A DNA stretch of 64,000 nt from Hypericum androsaemum (Eukaryota; Streptophyta; Magnoliopsida; Malpighiales; Hypericaceae): positions 7,494,707-7,558,706 of the forward strand of contig OZ023182.1 of assembly GCA_963995505.1 (NCBI GenBank). The letters run 5' to 3'. Under the pieces are notes generated by a model. It ran no database searches. It was not told the DNA's origin and worked only from the letters and a program-made list of their open reading frames with translations. The position numbers and the translations under genes were made by a program. Positions 1-9,423 of the stretch are shown here, in pieces. Within the stretch, counting starts at the first letter, position 1; each line of letters opens with the position of its first letter.

Positions 1-2541
1 TGTGTTTTCGGGAAGCAGAAGAGAGTGAGTTTTTCGAGAGCTGGCAGATCTCCAAAGGAGCAGAAGCTTGAGTTGGTCCACAGCGATTTGTGGGGACCAG
101 CACCAGTGGCATCCTTGGGTGGTTCGTTGTATTACATGACCTTTATTGATGATTCTACAAGGAAGCTGTGGGTGTACTTCTTGAAACATAAGTCTGAAGC
201 CTTTGATGCCTTCAAGAAGTGGAGAGCCCTTGTGGAAAATGAGACAGGTCTCAATGTGAAGTGTTTGAGATCTGACAATGGTGGAGAGTATGAGCTCCAA
301 GAGTTCAAGGATTACTGTGCAGCAAATGGGATTCGCATGGAGAAGACAGTAGCTGGAACCCCCCAGCAAAATGGCATCGCAGAGAGGATGAACAGAACAA
401 TCAATGAGAGAGCTAGGGCCATGCGACTGAAGTGTGGCTTACCAAAGATGTTTTGGGCGGATGCAGTGAACACCGCGGCTTTCTTGATCAATAGAGGACC
501 ATCAACTCCTTTGGATAATGGGATACCGGAGGAGGCTTGGAGTGGGAAGGAGGTTGATCTTTCTTACCTTCGAGTATTTGGTTGTGTGTCATATGTTCAT
601 ATTGATGCAGGTGATAGGAGCAAACTGGATGCTAAGTCCAAAAAGTGCACATTCATTGGATATGGTGGAGATAATTTTGGTTTCAGGTTTTGGGATGAGA
701 AGAACCGCAAGGTTATCAGAAGCCGAGATGTCATATTCAATGAGAAGGTTTTGTACAAGGACAGGGGGAGTGTATCCGACGAGGTGGGTTCTAGCAGTGA
801 GGTGATTGAGTTAGACATCTCGAACTCAGGTGGGAGCAAAAGGGCACAAGATGGCCAGGTGGCCGAGGAGGAAGCGGAACCAAGTTCTCCACCACCATTG
901 GTTCCGGTAAGGAGGTCCACAAGACAACGTGGGTCTCCAGATAGGTATTCGCCAGCTAATTTCTATCTCCTATTAACTGATGGAGGAGAACCAGAAGATT
1001 TTGCAGAGGTTCAGAAGAGTGGACAAGTGGACAAGTGGAAGCTTGCAATGGATGACGAGATGAAGTCATTGAGGAGTAACATGACTTGGGAACTAGTCCA
1101 ACTCCCTAAAGGCAAGAAGGCACTGCAAAATAAGTGGGTATATAGAGTTAAGCAAGAGGCGGATGGCACCGAGCGTTACAAGGCAAGACTGGTTGTGAAG
1201 GGATTTCAACAGAAATATGGTATAGATTTTACTGATGTTTTCACTCCTGTTGTGAAGCTGACCACTATTCGTATGGTGTTGAGTATGGTAGCTTCAGAGA
1301 ATCTGATGTTGGAGCAGATGGATGTGAAGACAGCATTTCTCCATGGTGATCTAGAGGAAGAGATCTACATGGTACAACCAGAGGGATACTTGTCAGATGG
1401 TAAAAGTGAGCTTGTGTGCAGGTTGAGGAAGAGCTTGTATGGCTTGAAACAAGCTCCAAGGCAGTGGTACAAGAAGTTTGATGGGTTCATGCATGAGATT
1501 GAGTTCGTGCGCTGTGAGGCTGATCATTGCTGCTATTTCAAAAGATTTGACAATAGCTATATCATCCTTCTGCTTTATGTTGATGACATGTTGATAGCAG
1601 GCGCCAGTGCTCGGGAGGTGAGCAAGGTGAAGAAGCAATTGTCTGAGAGGTTTGCCATGAAGGACTTGGGGGAGGCTAAGCAAATCCTTGGGATGAGGAT
1701 TGAGAGGAATAAGGCTGATGGGAAGCTGTTTCTCTCACAGGCTGAGTACATTGAGAAGGTGTTGAAGAGGTTCAACATGCAAAAGACCAACCCCAAGTTG
1801 ACTCCTTTAGGTGGGCACTTTATGTTGTCCAAGAAGGATTCGCCTAAGAGTAAGGCGGAGAAGGCTCAAATGGAGAAGACTCCTTATGCATCGGCAGTCG
1901 GAAGCTTGATGTATGCTATGATTTGCACAAGGCCAGACATAGCACATGCGGTGGGAGTAGTGAGCAGATTCATGAGCAATCCAGGTGAGCAGCATTGGAT
2001 CGCAGTGAAGTGGATCCTTGGTTACTTGAGAGGTACTACTAAGAAGGCCCTGTGCTTTGAGGGCAAAGATGTGAAGCTGACAGGCTATTGTGATGCAGAC
2101 TTGGGGTCCAATGATCATGATGGCAAGAGGAGCACTAGTGGTTATGTGTTCACACTGGGAGGGACAGCGATATCTTGGGCTTCCAGGTTGCAAAAGGTTG
2201 TGGCTTTGTCAACCGCAGAAAGTGAGTATGTGGCTGTGACAGAAGCAAGCAAAGAGATGGTATGGTTGCAAAACTTCTTGGGAGAATTGGGCAAGGAGCA
2301 AAGTGAAAGTGTGCTCCACAGTGACAGCCAAAGTGCGATACACTTGGCTAAGAATCCCGCATTCCACTCAAGGACAAAGCACATTGAGTTGAAGTATCAC
2401 TACATTCGAAGTCTATTGGAGAGGAAGATCTTGCAACTTGAGAAGATTGACGGGAAAGTGAATCCCGCGGATATGTTGACTAAGGTGGTTACCTTAGAGA
2501 AGCTGAAGCTTAACATGGCTTCAGCGGGTCTAGTAAACTAG
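1..2541 (+). CDS. Copia-1 pol polyprotein, C-terminal part (integrase, reverse transcriptase, RNase H)
   Basis: The frame is open from base 1 (reading CVFGKQKRVSF...), so no start codon is expected here; the stop is at 2539-2541. Visible in order: a linker after the integrase zinc finger; the integrase core with D in TFIDD, D in SDNGGEY and E in NGIAERMNR; the reverse transcriptase with SLYGLKQAPRQW and the catalytic LLYVDDML; and RNase H with GYCDAD, STAESEYVA and HSDSQSAIHLAKNP. The domain order integrase before reverse transcriptase is diagnostic of Copia. No internal stop or frameshift is seen over about 847 codons, so the copy may be young or recently active. A Tork/TNT1-like lineage is likely from overall similarity, but this is inference. 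Confidence 0.95.
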   Translation, partial: CVFGKQKRVSFSRAGRSPKEQKLELVHSDLWGPAPVASLGGSLYYMTFIDDSTRKLWVYFLKHKSEAFDAFKKWRALVENETGLNVKCLRSDNGGEYELQEFKDYCAANGIRMEKTVAGTPQQNGIAERMNRTINERARAMRLKCGLPKMFWADAVNTAAFLINRGPSTPLDNGIPEEAWSGKEVDLSYLRVFGCVSYVHIDAGDRSKLDAKSKKCTFIGYGGDNFGFRFWDEKNRKVIRSRDVIFNEKVLYKDRGSVSDEVGSSSEVIELDISNSGGSKRAQDGQVAEEEAEPSSPPPLVPVRRSTRQRGSPDRYSPANFYLLLTDGGEPEDFAEVQKSGQVDKWKLAMDDEMKSLRSNMTWELVQLPKGKKALQNKWVYRVKQEADGTERYKARLVVKGFQQKYGIDFTDVFTPVVKLTTIRMVLSMVASENLMLEQMDVKTAFLHGDLEEEIYMVQPEGYLSDGKSELVCRLRKSLYGLKQAPRQWYKKFDGFMHEIEFVRCEADHCCYFKRFDNSYIILLLYVDDMLIAGASAREVSKVKKQLSERFAMKDLGEAKQILGMRIERNKADGKLFLSQAEYIEKVLKRFNMQKTNPKLTPLGGHFMLSKKDSPKSKAEKAQMEKTPYASAVGSLMYAMICTRPDIAHAVGVVSRFMSNPGEQHWIAVKWILGYLRGTTKKALCFEGKDVKLTGYCDADLGSNDHDGKRSTSGYVFTLGGTAISWASRLQKVVALSTAESEYVAVTEASKEMVWLQNFLGELGKEQSESVLHSDSQSAIHLAKNPAFHSRTKHIELKYHYIRSLLERKILQLEKIDGKVNPADMLTKVVTLEKLKLNMASAGLVN

Positions 2542-2633
2542 AGAAGAGACCCGGCGTACCAAGCAGTGAAGAGGAGAAGGAGGTCATCAAGTGAATGGTG
2601 ACAAGTGTTGAGGTCAGTCTCCAGGTGGGAGAT

Positions 2634-3132
2634 TGTTGGGTATGGAGACTTCGTACTATACGGAGTTACTGTTTACGCGTTGAATATACGGAGTTACTGT
2701 TCACATGTTGACTTTTCACTGTTCACATGTTGACTGGGTACTATTCATCCGCGGCCAGAAATGTGATTTCTGGTGGACGATTTTGCCCCTGCCGACACCA
2801 AATAGTCCTAGGCTGTGGGCACTATAAATACCCACCTCTCAGTCACTATTCCTGTATCTTCTTCCTTGTGTAGAGAGAGAGATAGAGACAGAGAGAGAAG
2901 AGGAGAGAGAAACACCATTGTTGAGCGAGTGAAGCTCTAGAGTGTAGATCGAGCTTGATATAGTGAAATCTCCTGGCTTGGTACGCCCCCGGACGTAGAT
3001 CGGTTTAGATCGAACCGGGTGACCAAATTTTTGTGTCGTATTCTTGTGTGCGTGTGTTTCCTTTGTGTTTGTCATCGATCTCTAGCTCCGGTATTGTTCG
3101 TGTGGTGTTTGGGGCCCTCGTGTTTCCCAACA
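2634..3132 (+). repeat. Copia-1 3' LTR
   Basis: Begins TGTTGGG and ends CCCAACA, the usual inverted ends of a plant Copia LTR; length 499 bp. A purine-rich stretch (CCAGGTGGGAGA) precedes it as the polypurine tract. A TATAAATA box at 2823-2830 is a plausible promoter, followed by a GA-rich leader. A block near 2965-3030 (containing TACGCCCCCGGA) is shared with the Copia-2 LTRs. Confidence 0.9.
2823..2830 (+). promoter_or_regulatory. TATA box of the Copia-1 LTR
   Basis: TATAAATA about 190 bp into the 499-bp LTR, in the position of the U3/R boundary promoter. In the 3' LTR it could drive read-through into the flank toward 3133. Confidence 0.5.
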
Positions 3133-4036
3133 CCTCGTTCCCTGCATAAATTATTGGTCTTTTTGTGTTTTTATTGGCTTGTTCGTGAAAAGCGTCCTGC
3201 TCCAAAATCAAAATAATTGTAGGCATTATTTTCTATGTCGTGTTATACAAGCTCAAATGAGTCAATGACGATGAATTTGATCTAATTTTACATTAAGGTG
3301 GTTTGCCGGTCCATTTTTTTTATAAATACTTTTTTATTTTCCCATAATTTGAAAATTGATCTGGACTATAATCCTAAAATTTTGCTACATCTGAGTTAGA
3401 TTAAAATGGCGAAAGTGTATTAATTGGAGTTGCGGTTAGAATAATAATTAGACTTTTATTCTGAAGATATTTCGTACGGGTCCGAGGGGTTCAAAACTCA
3501 TTGACTGGGACCATGTCTAGACTAGGATATTGTCTGTAAGATTTATAAGATTTTGCTGAGATCTTAGCTTACCTGAAATTTTTAAGACACTAATAAGATA
3601 ATATATTAATTACCAAACTTGATAACAAATATTTAATCTTGCTTGTTTGTTTTTTAAATATTGACTTACTTTAATGAAAATTAATCACGAACAATTAAGT
3701 GGTGGTTTGCTTTTTAAAAAATTAAATAATTTTAAAATAATACGAATTCAAGTGTCGTCGTGATCATTCACAATATTTTAGGACTCAAATTATCTGAGAT
3801 TTCTTATTTTTAAAGAAAATAAGAGTAAGAATGTAAGTCTACTTTTAAAAAGTGGACAAAGATTTCGATCTTATGGATTCTACCAGAATCATATCATTGT
3901 CATTCCTACAAGCAGTAAGGAATTTAAATTTACTTAAGAAAATTTTGATTTTAAATCTCCCGAGCATTAAAATATCATTAAAAAATCTACTCCATAAAAT
4001 AACATAAAATAACGTTAGACGATACTTGAATATTAA
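3133..4036. other. AT-rich intergenic stretch
   Basis: About 900 bp of AT-rich DNA between the Copia-1 LTR and the 4037 TIR element. I see no ORF with family resemblance, no RNA gene and no clear repeat. Confidence 0.6.
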
Positions 4037-4311
4037 TAGAGATAATTACTATCAGGATTCCAGGGTATAGTCAAATAGACTCTGAGGACCTTGTAGTTTT
4101 CCTACTAATTACTGAGCCCCTGTAGTTTGGTTATTATTATACATTCCGATCCCTGGCTGATGTCAGCATTTTTTTCTTCATTTTTTTGTCATAAAAATGA
4201 CCAAAATGCCCCTCCCACTAAAAAAAATCAAAGTACGCGACCGGTGGCGTCGTCCTCGAGACCGCCACAGGGATTAAACTCTCGCCGAACCACCACCAAT
4301 TAACGCAAGCG

Positions 4312-4503
4312 GGAGGCTGCGACGAGGACGCAAGCAGGAGGCTGCGACGAGACTCTGGTGGGGCTCCATTCACGTGAGGCTGCGACGAGGGCGCAAGCGG
4401 GAGGCTGCGACGAGGCTCCGGTGGGGCTCCATTCGCGTGAGGCTGCGACGAGGACGCAAGCGGGAGGCTGCGACAAGGCTCCGGTAGGACTCCATTCGCG
4501 TCT
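4312..4503. repeat. 63-bp tandem repeat, about three copies
   Basis: GACGAGG.CGCAAGC recurs at 4321, 4384 and 4447, a period of 63 bp. Because 63 is a multiple of three, the minus strand reads as a 21-residue repeat (containing REWSPTGA and QPPACVLVAAS), but no known protein is recognised there. Confidence 0.85.
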
Positions 4504-4504
4504 C

Positions 4505-4741
4505 CGGTGAGCGCTTGCTGATCTCCTTGGAGTACATCTAGAGGATCTCGATCCCGTCATCGACATCGACCAGGACGGAGCCATTGGCGTTGCCGCCGGC
4601 GACACCGAATGCCTCCTCCTCGATGCGGCGGGCTGCATCGGTGGCCTCCTCGCGGGGGACGATGCCACACCGTTTGGAGAGGACCGATTCGGTAGATAGA
4701 GGCTCGATTAGGCGGGAGATGACGGCGGCGCGGAGGGCTCT
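4505..4741 (-). pseudogene. captured WPP-domain fragment (MAF1/RanGAP/WIT-type)
   Basis: The minus strand reads RALRAAVISRLIEPLSTESV, then LSKRCG, EEATDAARRIEEEAF, DDGIEIL, a TAG stop, then MYSKEISKRS. WPP-domain proteins of the plant nuclear envelope have the same order of blocks (RLIETLSTPSVLSKRYG, EEA..AARRIEEEAF, DDGIEILQ.YSKEIS). The stop sits where the family has Gln, so a CAG-to-TAG change is likely. The WPP triplet itself and the N-terminus are absent. This is a non-functional capture inside the TIR element, not a host gene. Identification is from memory of the family and should be confirmed by a search. Confidence 0.75.
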
Positions 4742-5220
4742 TTTTATTTTTTTAAGTGGGAGGGGCATTTTGGTCATTTCTATGACAAAAAAAGGAAGAA
4801 AAAAATGCTGACATCAGTCGGGGATCGGAATGTATAATAATAACCAAACTACAGGGGCTCAGTAATTAGTAGAAAAACTACAGAGTCCTCAGAGTCTATT
4901 TAACTATACCCTAAGGTCCTGATAGTAATTATCTCTAGATTTTTTGGACAAAAAGGCTGTCCAATTTTCATTAATTTATTTGGCTTCACTCAATTTCTAT
5001 TATAAAATAATAATTGTGCAAATACAGCTTACCACGCACACCCACCAAGACAAGACGCGGTTCAATAATTCAACTGACCAAATCTTCGTACATAAAAGGG
5101 CCATTTCGTCATTACATTTACACCAACCAAATGCGCCACGTGAAGGTACTCTGCCAGCGGGCGGTGTCACTTTCGCAATTTCCTCCAAAATCCCGGGGCA
5201 CTCCCCAACTGGAACATGCA

Positions 5221-5226
5221 TATAAG
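5221..5226 (+). promoter_or_regulatory. probable TATA box of the DUF642 gene
   Basis: TATAAG within GCATATAAGCTC, about 100 bp before the start codon, followed by a pyrimidine-rich leader (TTCTTCTTCCTCCTCC). Spacing fits a plant core promoter with a short 5' UTR. Confidence 0.45.
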
Positions 5227-5319
5227 CTCATTACACCATTGTTCCATTCCATCTACTTCTTCTTCCTCCTCCAATTTCCCAAAACCCATTATTAAAAAGT
5301 TTGGAATTATTGCACAAAA

Positions 5320-7362
5320 ATGAGAGGGGTCGTCTTCCTGTCGGTGCTTCTTCTCGCCACCTGCCACGTCTCCTTCTCCATTAGGGACGGTAAGCAGCAG
5401 CAGCAGCAGCTCTAAACCCACTAATTAATTAAAGTATATTGTGTAATCCCAAAACCATAATAGATGATTGGTAGTCGTGCTTGGCAATTAGATAATGAAG
5501 AGTGTCTCAGGTGAACTTAATGGCTCGTCAGCAAAATCAAAATTCGTGGAAATTTTGATTTACTAGAGTACCTTTGAAAATATATTGAAACAATTATATT
5601 ATTAGTTGAAATATTGATGTGATTGTAAGCTACGAAAATGTACAATTTTAGGTTAAATACGGATATTTCAATTATTATTATTCAAAATTTCAACAAATTC
5701 AAGTTTAAAATTTCAAAGTTTGAAGTGTTGTCTAAATTAATTGAGTTTAGAACTCCATGTGTGTTGTTTATCACGAGGGTTTTGGCAATTAATGAACCTT
5801 TTTAATTTGGCATGGTATGAAATTGACAACTCCAATGCAAAATCGCTTTTTCTGACAAAGATGGTCTGTTTTTTGTGTCTTTATTATCCCTGCTGGTTTT
5901 TCTGGGCACATGAGCTGATTGGGCCCACTACTACTGCTGGATCTTACCGAAATTGAGTGGCTATAGTGAGTGTTTCAAAGCAAAGATTACCATAAACAGC
6001 ACCTCCCTAAATTGTATATATATTTTTTGGTAGAAACCTAAATTGTATATATAGTAACAGTAAATTTCCCTTTTTGTAGTTCAAGTGTACTGTACTTTGA
6101 CCTGAAATAAAAAAGAATATACGAATTTAATCTGTCCCTATCAATTATAGTTAATTTTACTGTTATTAGTATTAATCATACTCAATAAAACCTTAGTTAA
6201 TCAAAATTGTTCCTCTTGTGTGCAGGATTGCTGAAGAACGGCAACTTCGAGCTGAGCCCGAAGCCGTCGGACCTGAAAGGCACGGAAGTGCTCAACCGGT
6301 ACGCTGTCCCGGAATGGGAGATATCCGGGTTCGTGGAGTACATTGAGGCAGGGCACAAGCAAGGGGACATGCTGCTGGTAGTCCCCGAGGGGGCGCACGC
6401 GGTCCGCCTCGGGAACGAGGCCTCGATCAAGCAGCGGATACACGTGATCAAGGGAATGTACTACTCCCTCACGTTCAGTGCCGCGCGGACGTGCGCGCAG
6501 GACGAGACCCTTAACATATCGGTGTCCCCGGACTGGGGTGTGTTGCCCATGCAAACCATGTATAGCAGCAACGGGTGGGACTCGTACGCCTGGGCGTTTC
6601 AGGCCGAGGCCACCGAGGTGGACACTGTGATCCACAACCCTGGCGTCGAGGAGGATCCTGCTTGCGGTCCCTTGATCGACTCTGTGGCTATCAAGGCTCT
6701 TTTCCCTCCTAGACCCACCAACAGTAAGATCATAAACATTTATATACTCGGATTTGAACTCAAGACGTGTGACATATATTATGTGGTTACCGTAATATTA
6801 CTCACCGAGGTTCGATTTTCATTCAGAGAACATATTGAAGAACGGTGGATTCGAAGAGGGTCCCTACATTCTCCCCAACACATCTTGGGGCGTGCTAATC
6901 CCACCCAACATCGAAGACGACCACTCCCCCCTCCCGGGCTGGATGGTGGAGTCCCTCAAAGCCGTCAAATACATAGACTCCGACCACTTCTCCGTCCCCC
7001 AGGACCGACACGCCGTTGAGCTAGTGGCCGGAAGGGAAAGCGCCATTGCCCAGGTGGCCAGGACGGTCGCGGGCAGGCCGTACACCCTCACATTCGCCGT
7101 TGGAGATGCGAGCAACTCATGCGAAGGGTCGATGATTGTCGAGGCTTTCGCGGGTAGGAACACTCTCAAGGTCCCCTACGAGTCCAAAGGCAAAGGCGGG
7201 TTCAAAAGAGCGGAGCTAAGGTTCGTTGCTGCTTCAAACAGGACAAGGATCACGTTCTTTAGCACGTATTACATCATGAGAAGTGACAACTCCGGGTCGT
7301 TGTGTGGGCCTGTTCTTGACGACGTGAAGCTGTTGAGTGTCCGAAACCGAAGACTTGCTTAA
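5320..7362 (+). CDS. DUF642 secreted cell-wall protein (BIIDXI-like), 3 exons
   Basis: Exons 5320-5389, 6226-6723 and 6827-7362 join in frame to 367 codons, the usual length of plant DUF642 proteins. All introns are GT-AG. Residues 1-20 form a signal peptide (MRGVVFLSVLLLATCHVSFS). Two tandem galactose-binding-like halves follow: LLKNGNFELSPKP and NILKNGGFEEGPY open them, and WEISGFVEYI, VPEGAHAVRLG, WGVLIPPN, LPGWMVESLKAVKYID and AVELVAGRESAIAQV are family blocks. DUF642 proteins sit in the cell wall and are reported to bind polysaccharide and modulate pectin methylesterase. The start was chosen because it yields the signal peptide directly before the conserved RDGLLKNG. Intron 1 is 836 bp; its donor is followed at once by six CAG triplets. 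The gene looks intact. Confidence 0.95.
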
Positions 7363-7844
7363 GAAGGAGAAGAAGAAGAAGAAGAGCTAGTGTGGTCGGA
7401 GATTTGGTGTGGTTTTTTAATTTGGCCCGTCTCGTGGAGGTTCACAAGTATAAGGATCACAGAGAATAAGGGGTTTGCTGTTTTGTTGGTTAGGTAGGTT
7501 TTATATATGATATTTGAAGTTAAAAGGTTTATTTTTATGCAGCTAGAGAAAGATGGATCGAAGGAGCGTATGGTACTATTGTGATAATTGTTTATCTCGG
7601 AATGTACTTGTAATTTACTTTTATTAAAAAGCATAAGTGTTAAAGATATATATTTTCTTTTTTTAATTTATATGGGACTCAAATGGACTACTTTGATTGA
7701 ATAAGAGTTAAAATATGGCATCTCAAAAGGAGAATTTTTTTTGAAGACTACATAGGTTAAATTTGTTAATTTAAATTTTGAAACCGACGAGAGCAAGTAT
7801 GTAAACTGTCAAGACGTTTGATCTTAACAAAAAAATTTGTATAA
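7363..7844 (+). other. 3' UTR and downstream flank of the DUF642 gene
   Basis: Begins with a GAAGAA-rich stretch after the TAA, followed by T-rich sequence and AT-rich motifs near 7600-7650 suited to plant polyadenylation. No ORF or repeat recognised. Confidence 0.5.
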
Positions 7845-8760
7845 AATTGACGGGGCTTTTGCTGGCAATCCTAGTAACTCGGGCGCGGGTGGGATTTTTC
7901 GATATCATGCAGGCTTCTGGCTTTGTGAAAGGCCCTAGTCATTGTACTTCCTTGGTGGCGGAATTGTGGGCTTTAGATCTCGGGCTCGAGGTAGACTCAT
8001 GCGTGGTGGTCTTATGTATTGATCATGAAATAGATCGCACCCATCCATCCGTTGACGAACCTCGTCCATCGTGCGAAAGAGTTCCTTGCCTGCGACTAGG
8101 AGGTTTGGATCCTTCATAACTAGAGGGAAGAGAACTGTCTAGCTATTACATTATCTAAGCATGCTTTGTCCTATCCTCAATTGTGTCTTGTATGACAGAA
8201 ATGCAAGATGGAGGCCCCCGGAACCAGGTCACTTTAAGCTAAATACAGATGGGTTTTCGAGAGGTAATCTGGGTACGACAGGTAGCAGAGGGATAATCAG
8301 AGACTCGATGGGAAGATGGTGTGTAGATTTTGTCCAGTCTCCAGGCACCTATTGTGCACTAGCATTGAAAATTTGGGCGCTCTGGCGTGGTCTCAAACTG
8401 GCTTCTCAACGCGGTATCACCCCCGTTGGTGGCGGAAATCGATTCCAAACTAGTGGCGCAACTCATTACTGAGGGAGCTCCACAAGGTCATCCACACTAT
8501 TTTCTCATGACCAATTGTCGTGACCTTATTAAAATTCATGGAAGTATCAAAATTACCCATTATATTCGAGAGTGTAATAGGGTACAAATAGACTATCTAA
8601 CATTGCACTTGTCTCCCCCAGTGGACTCCATATCATAGAGGAACCTCCTGATGTCTGTATCGATCTAATTCAGGAGGAAGCCTCTAGCTATATCCTTTTG
8701 TAATTCTGCTTATTTTCAATGAAAGAGTGCTTGACACCCACCATATTCAAAAAAAAAAAC
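7845..8760 (+). mobile_element. LINE remnants: two RNase H-like fragments and a poly(A) tail
   Basis: Two separate degenerate copies of the RNase H domain at the 3' end of plant LINEs (RVT_3 type). The first (about 7848-8000) reads IDGAFAGNPSNSGAGGIFR and, after a frameshift, TSLVAELWALDLGLE. The second (about 8190-8636) reads WRPPEPGHFKLNTDGFSRGN, then ALKIWALWRGLKLAS, AEIDSKLVAQLI and HYIRECNRVQIDYLTLHLS, with at least one frameshift. An A-run at about 8750-8759 matches a LINE 3' tail. The reverse transcriptase and endonuclease are missing, as in 5'-truncated copies. No target duplication was found. Confidence 0.75.
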
Positions 8761-9423
8761 TATCAATTTCTAAAAAGACAAAAAAAATTGGATTAGGAGG
8801 GCTGCATTTGGAAACCCAAAGAGTTAAAGAATACAGGACCACGGATACTTGGGTTTGCCGTCCCATTTATTATGCCTCCACCGAAGCGGAGAAGCCCAAC
8901 CCACCAGGTTCCGGAAAACGACAAGGACGAAATCACGCGAAGCAAGGCGCGGGGCAAACGCGTCTGTAACCGTCCAGATCATCAGAACTTTCTCCAAAAT
9001 CAGACGGCCCACATAGTCGCGTCATTACTAAGGCAGTCCGGTGGCCCCACAAATTTGAAACACTCCAGGCCGCGATCTTCAGCACCGACATCCAACCGAA
9101 ACCCCTAACTTCCAACCCTTAGATCCCCTTACCCCTCTCAGTCAGCCACCCGATCTCCATACCCCAAGCCGACTCACCCTATGCTTGACCGCACCAGATC
9201 CAGATTTCAAAACGAAATTAGGGTGTCTCACTTATTATTTCGCTTAAACCCCGACGACCCCAGGTTCTCCCCGCTTATAAAACCACCACCTCCAAATATT
9301 TTTCCTCTCGATTAAAATCTCTCCCCACTTTCTTTTCTTTTCCTTCTTCTCGTCCGTAACCCTAAATTTTCAAATCGCGAAGCTCCTAGAAGCATCCTCC
9401 TCCACCCGCCGATTCTTTGGAAA
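8761..9423 (+). promoter_or_regulatory. promoter and 5' UTR region of the Ran gene
   Basis: TATAAAA at 9276-9282 is about 140 bp before the ATG. Between them lies a strongly pyrimidine-rich leader (CTTTCTTTTCTTTTCCTTC) and, at 9358-9368, TAACCCTAAAT, a telo-box-like element common in promoters and leaders of highly expressed growth-related plant genes. Upstream of 9240 nothing else is recognised. Confidence 0.55.

Larger units (their letters stand above)
1..3132 (+). mobile_element. Copia-1, 3' portion of a Ty1/Copia LTR retrotransposon
   Basis: Left-truncated by the window edge. Contains the pol region from just upstream of the integrase core to the end of RNase H, a polypurine-like stretch and a complete 3' LTR (2634-3132). 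The internal proteins are close to those of Copia-2 at 22461-41897, so both belong to one family, but Copia-1 keeps its frame open while Copia-2 is full of stops. The left LTR and target duplication lie outside the window. Confidence 0.93.
4037..4937. mobile_element. Mutator-like/foldback TIR element carrying a WPP-domain gene fragment
   Basis: Long terminal inverted repeats of about 194 bp (4037-4230 and 4745-4937) match at roughly nine bases in ten by eye; both start TAGAGATAATTACTATCAGG. The core is GC-rich, unlike the AT-rich flanks, and contains a 63-bp tandem repeat and, on the minus strand, a fragment of a WPP-domain gene. This is the architecture of a Pack-MULE: long TIRs with captured host exons and no transposase. 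The flanking 9-mers (GAATATTAA and GATTTTTTG) are not a convincing target duplication, so assignment to Mutator rests on TIR length and on shared wording (TCCCTGGCTGA.GTCA) with the 15500 element. Confidence 0.8.

Noticed and set aside
4028..4946. 9-bp target duplication for the WPP-carrying element
   Set aside because: The candidate flanks GAATATTAA and GATTTTTTG match at too few positions to claim. The element call rests on the TIRs.
6201..6635. 144-residue minus-strand ORF over DUF642 exon 2
   Set aside because: Shadow of a GC-rich coding exon.
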